From Algibacter pectinivorans (lineage in GTDB: Bacteria; Bacteroidota; Bacteroidia; Flavobacteriales; Flavobacteriaceae), in contig NZ_FOMI01000002.1 in NCBI RefSeq assembly GCF_900112595.1, positions 473,879-537,878 on the forward strand: a stretch of DNA of 64,000 bases, in the 5' to 3' direction. Below the pieces are notes generated by a model that saw only the letters and a program-made list of their open reading frames with translations, ran no database searches and had not been told where the DNA came from. Position 1 is the first letter of the stretch, and the number at the start of each line of letters is the position of its first letter. Made by a program: the position numbers and the translations under genes. Below are positions 37,898-46,118 of this stretch, piece by piece.

Positions 37898-38040
37898 GGG
37901 CGCCTGCCTGCCGGAAGGCAGGTTACCATAAAAGGGTCGGGCTTGGAGCCTGTCTTGAGCGAAGTCGAAAGGTTTCAAGTCCTCGCACTTCCTTCGTCAG
38001 GCTGTGGGCTTTCCACTGCAATCTCTAACTCGGGTTAATC
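37898..38040. repeat. Dispersed GC-rich intergenic repeat, copy 2
   Basis: The second and longest copy. A CCTGCC-GGAA-GGCAGG hairpin lies at 37907-37922. A GGGTCGGGCT segment follows, then a CTTGAGCGAAGTCGAAAG segment (37954-37971). The core at 37976-38035 is shared with copy 1 at about 51 of 60 positions. It starts 6 bases after mgtE and is noncoding. Confidence 0.8.
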
Positions 38041-38132
38041 TGTAAACTAAGGTGTTCAAAAACAAAATTAGTGCTTATTTACAACCATCTTTTCATATTT
38101 TTACACAAATTAAAACGCCGTAATTTTACAAC

Positions 38133-39068
38133 ATGAAAATACTCCACCTCGATAGCAACCACGATTTATTAATCCGTCAATTAAACGACTTAGGATTCAC
38201 TAATCATGAAGATTTTACCTCTTCAAAAGCACTGGTTGAAGCCTCAATACATGAGTATGATGGTATTGTTATAAGAAGCCGTTTCACCATAGATAAGCAA
38301 TTCTTAGATGCCGCAAAAAACCTAAAATTTATAGGTCGTGTAGGAGCCGGTCTAGAGAATATAGATTGTGATTACGCCGAACAAAAAGGGGTGTATTTAA
38401 TTTCTGCTCCCGAAGGTAATAGGAATGCCGTAGGCGAGCACACTTTAGGTATGTTACTGTCGCTTTTTAATAAATTAAATAAAGCCGATGCCCAGGTTAG
38501 ATCTGGCAAATGGTTGCGCGAAGATAACCGTGGTATCGAACTAGATGGCAGAACCGTAGGGCTTATTGGCTACGGAAACATGGGTAAAGCTTTTGCTAAA
38601 AAACTACGCGGTTTCGATGTTGAGGTGCTTTGCTACGATATAAAAAACAATGTTGGCGATGCCAATGCAAAACAAGTGTCGCTAACCGAGTTTCAAGACA
38701 AAGTAGAGGTGTTAAGTATGCACACGCCGCAAACGCCATTAACCTTAAACATGATTAATGAAACGTTTATAAACCAATTTAAAAAGCCATTTTGGTTTTT
38801 AAATACGGCACGAGGTAAAAGTGTGGTTACAACCCATTTGGTTTCGGCCATAAAATCTGGTAAAATTTTAGGTGCAGGCTTAGATGTTTTGGAGTACGAA
38901 AAAGCATCTTTCGAAAGTTTGTTTTCATCTCAAATGCCAGAGGCTTTTCAATATTTAATTAATTCAGAAAAGGTGCTGCTAACCCCTCATGTTGCTGGTT
39001 GGACTGTTGAAAGTAAAGAGAAATTAGCACAAACCATTGTAGATAAAATTAAAGCGAAATTTTGTTAA
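38133..39068 (+). CDS. D-isomer-specific 2-hydroxyacid dehydrogenase
   Basis: A 311-residue NAD-dependent dehydrogenase of the D-2-hydroxyacid family, related to SerA. The Rossmann motif GLIGYGNMGKAFAKKL is near residues 147-162. The catalytic Arg is in LNTARGKSV, and the catalytic His in TPHVAGWT near the C-terminus. There is no ACT domain, unlike full-length SerA. The substrate could be phosphoglycerate, glyoxylate/hydroxypyruvate or another 2-oxoacid; the sequence does not decide. It lies 9 bases ahead of the small LuxR-type gene. Confidence 0.9.
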   Translation: MKILHLDSNHDLLIRQLNDLGFTNHEDFTSSKALVEASIHEYDGIVIRSRFTIDKQFLDAAKNLKFIGRVGAGLENIDCDYAEQKGVYLISAPEGNRNAVGEHTLGMLLSLFNKLNKADAQVRSGKWLREDNRGIELDGRTVGLIGYGNMGKAFAKKLRGFDVEVLCYDIKNNVGDANAKQVSLTEFQDKVEVLSMHTPQTPLTLNMINETFINQFKKPFWFLNTARGKSVVTTHLVSAIKSGKILGAGLDVLEYEKASFESLFSSQMPEAFQYLINSEKVLLTPHVAGWTVESKEKLAQTIVDKIKAKFC

Positions 39069-39077
39069 ATTTAATGC

Positions 39078-39488
39078 ATGAAGAAAACCATCTTAGTTTT
39101 TTCAGGATTAATAATAGCATTGTTACTACTGTTTCAAATAAGTACCTATTCTATTATTTCTGGAAATTTAAAAATGGAATTTGCAATTACCATAATTGCC
39201 GTTATATTTTTAATAGTTGGCATTTATATAAATAAAAAGAGTCTTCAAAAGCCAGCAAACGCTTCACAAGGTATTAATTATCAAAAAATAAAAGATTTAG
39301 AAATTACAACGCGGGAGTACGAGGTGCTTCAGGCTATTTCAGAGGGTTTATCAAATAAAGAAATATCAAATAAATTGTTTCTTTCAGAAAGTACTATAAA
39401 AACACACGTCTCCAATCTTTTAGTAAAACTAAATGCAAAACGCAGAACGCAGGCATTACAAATAGCACAAAAGCTTCAAATTATTTAA
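39078..39488 (+). CDS. Membrane-anchored LuxR-type regulator (mini)
   Basis: A 136-residue protein with two N-terminal membrane helices (about residues 5-25 and 34-51), a short linker and a complete LuxR/GerE helix-turn-helix at about residues 72-132. The HTH reads ITTREYEVLQAISEGLSNKEISNKLFLSESTIKTHVSNLL. There is no receiver or ligand domain, so any signal must come through the membrane segment. An AAAGTAC/GTACTTT inverted repeat 20 bases downstream, before the DUF4199 gene, is a possible target. Confidence 0.88.
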   Translation: MKKTILVFSGLIIALLLLFQISTYSIISGNLKMEFAITIIAVIFLIVGIYINKKSLQKPANASQGINYQKIKDLEITTREYEVLQAISEGLSNKEISNKLFLSESTIKTHVSNLLVKLNAKRRTQALQIAQKLQII

Positions 39489-39507
39489 AATTTAATACAT
39501 TTATACA

Positions 39508-39531
39508 AAAGTACTAGGCATTTGGTACTTT
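39508..39531. promoter_or_regulatory. AAAGTAC-N10-GTACTTT inverted repeat
   Basis: Perfect 7-bp arms with a 10-base spacer lie between the LuxR-type gene and the DUF4199 gene, about 30 bases upstream of a TAnnTTTG box. The position suits an activator site for a LuxR-type dimer. It is a candidate from geometry only. Confidence 0.4.
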
Positions 39532-39559
39532 AGTATGACCTCATTTTCTACCGGTATTC

Positions 39560-39567
39560 TAGCTTTG
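39560..39567 (+). promoter_or_regulatory. Candidate -7 element for the DUF4199 gene
   Basis: TAGCTTTG matches TAnnTTTG, 23-30 bases before the start codon at 39590. It lies downstream of the inverted repeat at 39508-39531. Confidence 0.5.
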
Positions 39568-39589
39568 TAACAAATCTAAAACTATACAG

Positions 39590-40102
39590 ATGAAAAATAC
39601 AGTTATTAAATACGGCCTTTATGGTTTGTTAACGGGTGTTGTAATTTTTTTAGCATCCATTGTACTTGGTAAAGGTTTAAGTTACTCCACGCAAGAACTT
39701 CTGGGTTATGCTTCCATGATAGCATGCTTGTCCTTTGTGTTTTTCGGGATTAAACATTATCGCGACCATGAAAATAATGGCATCTTGTCATTAAGAAATG
39801 CAATAATTATTGGTGGTTTAATATCGGTTTTAGTTGGTATAGGTGTTGGTATTGCAGATTATATTTATACTACCGTTATAAACCCAGATTTTGCCACAGA
39901 GTATTTAGAAACCACCTTAAAAACTATGGAAAGCACACTTTCGCCCGAAGCGTATCAAACCCAAAAAGCAGAACTCGTTAAACAAATGGAAGATTATGGA
40001 GGCTCTGGTTTTATGGCGTTGCTAATGTGTTTTACCGTTGTGCTTATTGGATTTGTTATATCTTTAATATCTGGATTAATTCTTCAACGTAAATACATTT
40101 AA
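39590..40102 (+). CDS. DUF4199 membrane protein
   Basis: A 170-residue protein with four hydrophobic segments (about residues 9-27, 35-52, 65-90 and 143-165) and a charged loop in the third interval. This layout, with the conserved start KYGLYGLLTGVVIF, fits the DUF4199 family of Bacteroidota. Function is unknown. It is followed 1 base later by the DUF1801 gene, so the two are co-translated. Confidence 0.82.
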   Translation: MKNTVIKYGLYGLLTGVVIFLASIVLGKGLSYSTQELLGYASMIACLSFVFFGIKHYRDHENNGILSLRNAIIIGGLISVLVGIGVGIADYIYTTVINPDFATEYLETTLKTMESTLSPEAYQTQKAELVKQMEDYGGSGFMALLMCFTVVLIGFVISLISGLILQRKYI

Positions 40103-40103
40103 A

Positions 40104-40559
40104 ATGCAATCGAAAGCCACAACCGTAAAACAATATCTGGATGAATTGCCAGAAGACAGAAAAGAACCTATTACAAAACTAAGACAGCAAATTTTAGATA
40201 ATCTTCCAAAAGGTGTAGAAGAGACCATGAGTTACGGTATGTTGGGTTACGTAATTCCGCATTCGGTATATCCAGAAGGTTACCATTGTAACACAAAACT
40301 ACCATTACCTTTCATGAATTTGGCTTCTCAAAAAAATTTTATTGCGGTTTACAGTATGGTCATTTATTCTAAACAAGAAGTTATGGATTGGTTTACTGCA
40401 GAGTATGTAAAACGTTGTAAATATAAATTGGATATGGGTAAAAGTTGTATGCGTTTTAAAAAAATGGACGATATTCCTTTCGATTTAATTGGCGAACTAA
40501 CAGCAAAAGTAAGCGCCGAAGAATGGATTAATATTTATGAAACTACAATAAAAAAGTAA
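40104..40559 (+). CDS. DUF1801 domain protein
   Basis: A 151-residue cytosolic protein of the DUF1801/YdhG-like family, recognisable from PITKLRQQILDNLPKGVEETMSYGMLGYVIP and the C-terminal GKSCMRFKKMDDIP. The biochemical role is unknown; the fold binds small molecules in some relatives. It is in an operon with the DUF4199 gene and the VOC gene. Confidence 0.82.
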   Translation: MQSKATTVKQYLDELPEDRKEPITKLRQQILDNLPKGVEETMSYGMLGYVIPHSVYPEGYHCNTKLPLPFMNLASQKNFIAVYSMVIYSKQEVMDWFTAEYVKRCKYKLDMGKSCMRFKKMDDIPFDLIGELTAKVSAEEWINIYETTIKK

Positions 40560-40597
40560 GGCTAATTTCCGCTTTGGCTGGAACAAAAAAATATATT

Positions 40598-40984
40598 ATG
40601 AAAAAACGTGTAACAGGCATTGGTGGTTTATTTTTTAAAACTAAAGATCCTAAGGCAGCAAAAGATTGGTATAAAAAACATTTAGGTTTTAATACCGACG
40701 ATTATGGATGCACGTTTTGGTGGAAAGATGAGAACGGTAAAAAATGCTCAACGCAATGGAGTCCTTTTCCCGAGGATACAACATATTATGAGCCGTCCAA
40801 AAAGGACTTTATGTTTAATTATAGGGTAGAACACTTAAAAAAATTACTTAAAGTTTTAAAAGAAGAGGGCGTTACCATTGTAGGCGAAATAGAAGAGTAT
40901 GAATACGGTAAGTTTGGTTGGATTTTAGATAACGACGGAAATAAAATTGAACTTTGGGAGCCCGTAGACTCTGCTTTTTTGTAA
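40598..40984 (+). CDS. VOC-family (glyoxalase/bleomycin-resistance fold) protein
   Basis: About 128 residues from the ATG at 40598; the longer frame needs a TTG at 40574. The vicinal-oxygen-chelate fold is visible from GGLFFKTKDPKAAKDWYKKHLGF at the start to FGWILDNDGNKIELWEP at the end. A metal-binding Glu is expected in ELWEP. Substrates range from methylglyoxal adducts to antibiotics; none can be assigned. Confidence 0.85.
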   Translation: MKKRVTGIGGLFFKTKDPKAAKDWYKKHLGFNTDDYGCTFWWKDENGKKCSTQWSPFPEDTTYYEPSKKDFMFNYRVEHLKKLLKVLKEEGVTIVGEIEEYEYGKFGWILDNDGNKIELWEPVDSAFL

Positions 40985-41007
40985 ATTCGTTTTTCTAAAA
41001 ACAAAAG

Positions 41008-41772
41008 GTGTCTTATATAGAAATTCTTCAATCTTACAACTTAACAATATTACAGTGGGCAGCTATTGGGTTTGCCGTTTTTTTATTAGGCTTATCTAAA
41101 TCTGGTATAAAAGGTATTGGTATTATAATCGTAGTAATTCTGGCCTTTGTTTTTGGCGAAAAAGCATCAACAGGAGTTTTACTGCCCATGCTAATTTGCG
41201 CCGATGTTTTTGCGGTTATTTATTATAACAGGCATGCGCAATGGGGTATTATTAAAAAACTAATCCCGTGGATGATTGTTGGTGTTTTAGTTGGTGTTTG
41301 GGTAGGTAACGATATTTCGGCATTGCTTTTTAAAAGGCTTATGGCTATTATAATTATAGGTTCGGTGGCCTTAATGTTTTATAACGAAAACAAAAAGTCT
41401 GATAGCGTACCAACCAATAAAATTTTTGGTATTTCCTTAGGTTTTTTAGCAGGTTTTACAACCATGATTGGTAATTTGGCGGGTCCTGTTTCTAATATTT
41501 ATTTTATGGTAATGCGTTTTCCTAAAAACGAGTTTATAGGTACAGCGGCATGGTTGTTTTTTATTATAAATGTGTTTAAGTTGCCATTTCACATCTTTGT
41601 TTGGAAAACCGTTACGGTTGAGACTTTGGTTTTAAATTCTGTTTTAATTCCGGCCGTAATAATAGGGTTTTTTGTAGGAGCTCAAATTGTTAAGCTAATT
41701 TCCAATGTAAATTACAGACGTTTTATTTTAATTGTAACCGCTCTTGGTGGTGTAATTATGTTATTTAAATAA
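41008..41772 (+). CDS. TauE/SafE (TSUP) family membrane transporter
   Basis: A 254-residue multi-pass membrane protein with about seven or eight helices. The family repeat is visible in GLSKSGIKGIGIIIVVILAF near the N-terminus and GFLAGFTTMIGNLAGPVSNIYF in the second half. TSUP proteins export sulfite or sulfoacetate, or act as permeases for other anions; the substrate is unknown here. The start is a GTG at 41008, 23 bases after the VOC gene. Confidence 0.88.
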   Translation: MSYIEILQSYNLTILQWAAIGFAVFLLGLSKSGIKGIGIIIVVILAFVFGEKASTGVLLPMLICADVFAVIYYNRHAQWGIIKKLIPWMIVGVLVGVWVGNDISALLFKRLMAIIIIGSVALMFYNENKKSDSVPTNKIFGISLGFLAGFTTMIGNLAGPVSNIYFMVMRFPKNEFIGTAAWLFFIINVFKLPFHIFVWKTVTVETLVLNSVLIPAVIIGFFVGAQIVKLISNVNYRRFILIVTALGGVIMLFK

Positions 41773-41786
41773 AATAACTAATAGAC

Positions 41787-41817
41787 TATGTAACATTAGG
41801 TTAGGTAATGTTACATA
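41787..41817. repeat. Perfect 12-bp inverted repeat upstream of the TM2 gene
   Basis: TATGTAACATTA (41787-41798) and its exact complement (41806-41817) flank a 7-base spacer GGTTAGG. There is no T run, so it is a poor terminator. It lies 61 bases upstream of the TM2 gene and may be an operator. Confidence 0.6.
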
Positions 41818-41878
41818 TAGATATATAACAATTTAATTTTTACTAATTTTACAGTCTAACCAAAAAAATACTAAATAA

Positions 41879-42331
41879 ATGTCTGACGAAAAAAATTTAA
41901 GCGACGACCTAAATGATATGTTAGGAGACGCAAAAGATGGCGCAAAAAAAGCAGCAGATAAAGCTGAAGAAATAGCTGGAGAAGCTAAAGAAAAAGCTAA
42001 GGAGTTTGCCAGTGAAGCTAAAGAAGCAGCTTCTGAGTTTTCAGAAGGAGCCAAAGAAGCATTTGATAAAGCTACAGGTGAAAACAAGAAAGTTTTGGCC
42101 GGAATATTAGCTATTTTATTAGGGGCATTCGGGGTGCATAAATTTATTTTAGGCTACAATAAGGAGGGCATCATTATGCTTGTTGTTACTTTAGTTATTG
42201 GAGGAATTACTTGTGGTATTGGAGCAGGTTTGATGGGGGTTATTGGATTGATTGAAGGTATTATGTATTTAACCAAATCAGACGCAGAATTTTATAATAC
42301 ATATCAGGTAGGTAAAAAACCTTGGTTTTAA
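41879..42331 (+). CDS. TM2-domain protein with an amphipathic helical N-terminus
   Basis: A 150-residue protein. Residues 1-70 are a highly charged Ala/Lys/Glu-rich helix with 11-residue-like periodicity (AKEKAKEFASEAKEAASEF), resembling apolipoprotein or LEA-type helices. Residues about 75-135 form a TM2 domain with two membrane helices (GILAILLGAFGVHKFILG and MLVVTLVIGGITCGIGAG). Function is unknown. The helix may lie on the membrane or bind during stress. A terminator follows. Confidence 0.8.
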   Translation: MSDEKNLSDDLNDMLGDAKDGAKKAADKAEEIAGEAKEKAKEFASEAKEAASEFSEGAKEAFDKATGENKKVLAGILAILLGAFGVHKFILGYNKEGIIMLVVTLVIGGITCGIGAGLMGVIGLIEGIMYLTKSDAEFYNTYQVGKKPWF

Positions 42332-42350
42332 GCCCTTTTAACACATAAAT

Positions 42351-42384
42351 AAAAAAGTCAAAATTAAATCTTTGGCTTTTTTTA
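42351..42384 (+). terminator. Terminator after the TM2 gene
   Basis: AAAAAAGTCAAA pairs with TTTGGCTTTTTT (one G-T pair) around an 8-base loop and is followed by T-rich sequence. It separates the TM2 gene from the convergent olsF-like gene. Confidence 0.75.
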
Positions 42385-42414
42385 TTTAATTTATCTTTAA
42401 AGAAAATGAGTAAA

Positions 42415-44241
42415 TTATTCGGTTTTGTTTTCTAATTTACGCTCTAACTCTGCCTGAAACTCTTCCATAACTGGTTTTACGGTGCTTTCTGGTAGGTCTG
42501 CAATGCGAATATACATGAGGCCGTCGACTGAGTTATTAAATAGCGGATCGACATTAAAAGCGACTAGGCGTGCGTTTTGTTTAATGTATTTTTTTAGTAA
42601 AACAGGCAAGCGCAATGCACCTGGTTCTATTTCGTCTATAAATTTATCGAACTTATTTAAATCGGCTTCGGCTTCGTCAAAAACAAAGTCTTTGTCGGCA
42701 TCTTTCAGTTTTACTTTAAATTCCTTTTTTGGATGCACGTATTGTGCAATATATGGGTCGTAGTAATGCGATTTCATAAACTCGACCATTAAGGATTTTG
42801 AGAAGTTTGAAAACTGATTACTTATACTTACACCACCAATTAGGTATTTATGTTCTGGGTAGCGTAATGTGGTATGTACAATGCCTTTCCAGAGTAAAAA
42901 TAAAGGCATTGGTTTTTGCTGATATTCTTTTATTATAAAGGCGCGCCCCATTTCGATGGACTCGCTCATCATTTTATGTAGTTCCGGTTCAAATCGAAAT
43001 AAATCCTGCAGGTAAAACCCATTGATACCAAATTGTTTGTAAATGTCGGTTCCTAGGCCCATTCTATAGGCTCCGGCAAGTACTTTACTGTCGTTATCCC
43101 ATAAAAACATGTGGTGGTAGTAATTGTCGAAGGTATCTAAATCTATAGCCTCGTTGGTGCCTTCGCCAACTTCTCTAAAGGTAATTTCTCTTAATCTTCC
43201 AATTTCGCGTAGCATATTTGGCATGTCTTTAGCTTGGGCCAAAAACACTTCGTAATTTTTACTTTGTAAAAGCCTAGCATCGTTTTCTCTTAGGGCATCA
43301 ACTTCGGCAATTATTAACGCATTATCAACCGGAGTTACAATGTTTTTAGGAGGTTTAGGCGTTTTTAAGGTTGATGATATATTGTCTAATATTTTAGATT
43401 TATGCTCAAAAGCATTGGCCAACATATATGTTTTGCGGCGTAAAAACTCAGAGAATTCTTTTAACGAACCGTGTTCTTTTTGATCGTTTACAGATATAGG
43501 TTTACCAATTCTAACCTTAATAACACGTCTTTTTTGTGTTAAAACTTCCGATGGTAATTTGGCGGTTCTAAAGGTGTCGCTAAGTTTAGAAAGCTTATAA
43601 AATAATTTGCTATTTTTAGCATGAAAGTAGATAGGAACAACTGGTACTTCGGCTTTTTTAACGAGTTTCATAGCGGCTTCTTCCCAAGGTCTATCAACAA
43701 CTAATTTACCATCGCGATAGGTAGATACTTCACCTGCTGGAAAAATACCTAATGGGTGGCCAGCTCGTAAATGTAGTATGGAGTTTTTAAAACCTGCTAC
43801 GCTCGATTTAACATCTTTTCGGTCTTCAAAAGGGTTAACAGGCATTATGTAAGGTACTAAAGGGGCAATACGGTGTAATAAAAAATTAGCAATTATTTTA
43901 AAATCCTTACGCTGTTCTAGCATTAGTTTTAATAGTAATATGCCATCTATTCCGCCTAATGGATGGTTAGAAACGGTTATATAAGCACCATCTTTTGGTA
44001 AACGTTTTAGGTCTTCGTCTGGTATTTCAAATTTTATTTGAAACTCCTCTAAAATACGGTCTAAAAAATCAACGTCCTTTAAGTGGTTATTGCGTTTATA
44101 AAATTTATTTAGAGTAGATATTTTAAGCACCTTCATTAAAACCCAACCTATAAACGTACCTATAAAGCCATATTTATCTAGCTGTATGGCTTTTGCAACT
44201 TCTTTAGCTGTTACTAATCCTGTGTCTTGAGCTTTGGTCAT
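42415..44241 (-). CDS. olsF: OlsF-like bifunctional lipid acyltransferase (PlsC plus GNAT-type)
   Basis: A 608-residue protein with two acyltransferase domains. The N-terminal lysophospholipid-acyltransferase (PlsC) part has the SNHPLGGIDG active-site block near residue 95 and FPAGEVSTYRDG. The C-terminal part is the hemolysin/OlsB-type GNAT domain (LREITFREVGEGTNEAIDLDTFD, DLFRFEPELHKMM, IEMGRAFI). This order is that of OlsF, which makes ornithine lipids by acylating the amino group and then the hydroxyl of the first acyl chain; a Flavobacterium homologue is known to do this. Glycine or other aminolipids are also possible. It is the last gene of an operon with an aspartate kinase, 22 bases upstream. 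Confidence 0.82.
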   Translation of the reverse strand: MTKAQDTGLVTAKEVAKAIQLDKYGFIGTFIGWVLMKVLKISTLNKFYKRNNHLKDVDFLDRILEEFQIKFEIPDEDLKRLPKDGAYITVSNHPLGGIDGILLLKLMLEQRKDFKIIANFLLHRIAPLVPYIMPVNPFEDRKDVKSSVAGFKNSILHLRAGHPLGIFPAGEVSTYRDGKLVVDRPWEEAAMKLVKKAEVPVVPIYFHAKNSKLFYKLSKLSDTFRTAKLPSEVLTQKRRVIKVRIGKPISVNDQKEHGSLKEFSEFLRRKTYMLANAFEHKSKILDNISSTLKTPKPPKNIVTPVDNALIIAEVDALRENDARLLQSKNYEVFLAQAKDMPNMLREIGRLREITFREVGEGTNEAIDLDTFDNYYHHMFLWDNDSKVLAGAYRMGLGTDIYKQFGINGFYLQDLFRFEPELHKMMSESIEMGRAFIIKEYQQKPMPLFLLWKGIVHTTLRYPEHKYLIGGVSISNQFSNFSKSLMVEFMKSHYYDPYIAQYVHPKKEFKVKLKDADKDFVFDEAEADLNKFDKFIDEIEPGALRLPVLLKKYIKQNARLVAFNVDPLFNNSVDGLMYIRIADLPESTVKPVMEEFQAELERKLENKTE

Positions 44242-44263
44242 GGGTGTAAATGTACTAAAATGT

Positions 44264-45514
44264 TTATTTAGTTACTACTTGAATGGTTTCTTGAGTGATT
44301 TGTTTTAATAAAATAGTTTTACCTGTTTCTATTTGTTGTATTGCGGATTGGGTGTAATGCCGTATGGTATAAAGTGATACGTTTGTATGGCTTGTTATTT
44401 TAAATTTAGATTTTAAATGATGCAAAAGGGCATCAAGATTGTTGTAAATATCATCCACGCAAACTGAAAAGCTTATGGCTGAATTTTGAATAACATCTAC
44501 CTTCATCTTATATTGATGTAAAAGACTAAAAATTTCGCTTATGTTTTCTTCTACTATATAAGAGAAATCTAGGGAGGATAACGAAATTAAGACTTGATTT
44601 TTTTTCGCGATAAAGCATGGCAGCATTGGTTCTAGGGTTTCATTTTTTCCTATTTGAGTGCCTTGGGCTTCTGGGTTTAAAAAAGACTTTACATACAAAG
44701 GTATTTCTTTACCTTGAAGCGGTTGCAACGTTTTTGGGTGAATTACCGAAGCGCCATAAAAGGCCAATTCTATAGCCTCGCGATACGATATTTTATTTAA
44801 GAGTTGAGCGTTTTTAAAGTAACGTGGGTCTGCGTTTAATACTCCACGAACATCTTTCCAAATGGTAACACTACTAGCATTTAAACAATAGGCATAAATG
44901 GCAGCGGTATAATCGCTACCTTCTCGACCTAGTGTGGTTGTAAAATTATTGTTATCGCTACCTAAAAACCCTTGTGTTATGTTTAAAATAGATGTATTAA
45001 AACCAGTTGTTATGAGTTGTTTAGTGGCTTGCCAGTTAATATTAGCCCGCCTGTAATAATTATCGGTTTTTATATGGTTTCTTACATCTATCCAATTATT
45101 TTTTATATTAATAGTATTTAAGTACGCGCTAATTATAGTGGTAGATAAAAGCTCGCCATAACCAATAATTTGATCGTAAACATAATTGTAATCTGGCGAT
45201 TTGTTACTTTTTAAAAAGCTATTAAGTTCATCAAATAACTCGTTTACTTTTTTAAATGCATAATGATTTACATGGTCGAACAGGTCTAATAAAATGGCAT
45301 TATGATACTTTTTAACATCTTGAAGCGAGCTTTGTAATTGGGTTTTATTATCAAAATAATTTTTAATAACAAGCTCTAATGCATTAGTGGTTTTTCCCAT
45401 AGCAGAAACAACTACAAGTGTGTTTTTATAGCCTACTTTTTTTAAGACTATAGCTAAGTTTTTTACGCCATTAGCGTCTTTAACCGAAGCGCCACCAAAT
45501 TTAAATACTTGCAT
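44264..45514 (-). CDS. Aspartate kinase
   Basis: A 416-residue monofunctional aspartate kinase. It starts MQVFKFGGASVKD (ATP-binding KFGG), carries VVVSAMGKTTNAL and TTLGREGSDYTAAI (substrate and nucleotide site), and ends in an ACT-type regulatory region. It phosphorylates aspartate for lysine, threonine and methionine synthesis. It overlaps the upstream GNAT gene by 14 bases and is followed 22 bases later by the olsF-like gene, so the three are co-transcribed. Why an amino-acid kinase is paired with a lipid acyltransferase is not explained by sequence. Confidence 0.92.
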   Translation of the reverse strand: MQVFKFGGASVKDANGVKNLAIVLKKVGYKNTLVVVSAMGKTTNALELVIKNYFDNKTQLQSSLQDVKKYHNAILLDLFDHVNHYAFKKVNELFDELNSFLKSNKSPDYNYVYDQIIGYGELLSTTIISAYLNTINIKNNWIDVRNHIKTDNYYRRANINWQATKQLITTGFNTSILNITQGFLGSDNNNFTTTLGREGSDYTAAIYAYCLNASSVTIWKDVRGVLNADPRYFKNAQLLNKISYREAIELAFYGASVIHPKTLQPLQGKEIPLYVKSFLNPEAQGTQIGKNETLEPMLPCFIAKKNQVLISLSSLDFSYIVEENISEIFSLLHQYKMKVDVIQNSAISFSVCVDDIYNNLDALLHHLKSKFKITSHTNVSLYTIRHYTQSAIQQIETGKTILLKQITQETIQVVTK

Positions 45515-45995
45515 GTTTTAAGTTTGCTATATAATTTTTAATTCCTGCTTCACTTAATTGAACAACATCCCAATCTCGCAAAACTGTTGCGCCCTTTTTT
45601 TCATAAAAAGCTATGGCAGGTTCGTTCCAATCTATAACTTCCCAATTAATGCGTTTTACGCCTAAATCGTGTCCGTATTTAACAACCGTATCTAAAAGCG
45701 CAGTGCCCAAACCAGAACCTCGCATAGCTTTGCTAACAATTAAATCTTCTAGGTGAATTATTTTACCTTTCCAAGTGGAATAGCGGTTGTATATTAAAGC
45801 TATACCTTCAATTTTAGAGTCAACCTCGGCCACAAAGCAATGAAATGCTGGTTTATCTCCAAAACCATCGTTTTGTAAATCTTCTATGGTTACTTCTACG
45901 GCGTCTGGTTCTTTTTCAAAAATGGCTAATTCGGTAATTAATTGATGTACCTGTGGCATATCGCTTGCCTTTGCGTTTCTAATTTTATATTCCAT
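45501..45995 (-). CDS. GNAT-family N-acetyltransferase
   Basis: A 164-residue acetyltransferase with the acetyl-CoA site RGSGLGTALL and the motif NEPAIAFYEKKGA. The start MEYKIRNAKASDMPQVHQLI is typical, and the sequence resembles diamine (spermidine-type) acetyltransferases. It heads the operon with aspartate kinase and the olsF-like gene, overlapping the kinase start by 14 bases. Confidence 0.9.
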   Translation of the reverse strand: MEYKIRNAKASDMPQVHQLITELAIFEKEPDAVEVTIEDLQNDGFGDKPAFHCFVAEVDSKIEGIALIYNRYSTWKGKIIHLEDLIVSKAMRGSGLGTALLDTVVKYGHDLGVKRINWEVIDWNEPAIAFYEKKGATVLRDWDVVQLSEAGIKNYIANLKHASI

Positions 45996-46118
45996 GATGT
46001 ATTGTTAATGTGTCAAATATAGTTTAAAGTTACCCGTTTAAAAGTATATATCTAGAGCGAAAACGTTATAGTTTGTTAAAATTTTTAGATATTTGTATAA
46101 ACTTTAAAAATTAGCTTC

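Noticed and set aside
38133..39068. Naming the dehydrogenase serA
   Set aside because: It lacks the ACT domain and has no serine-pathway neighbour, so substrate cannot be fixed from sequence.
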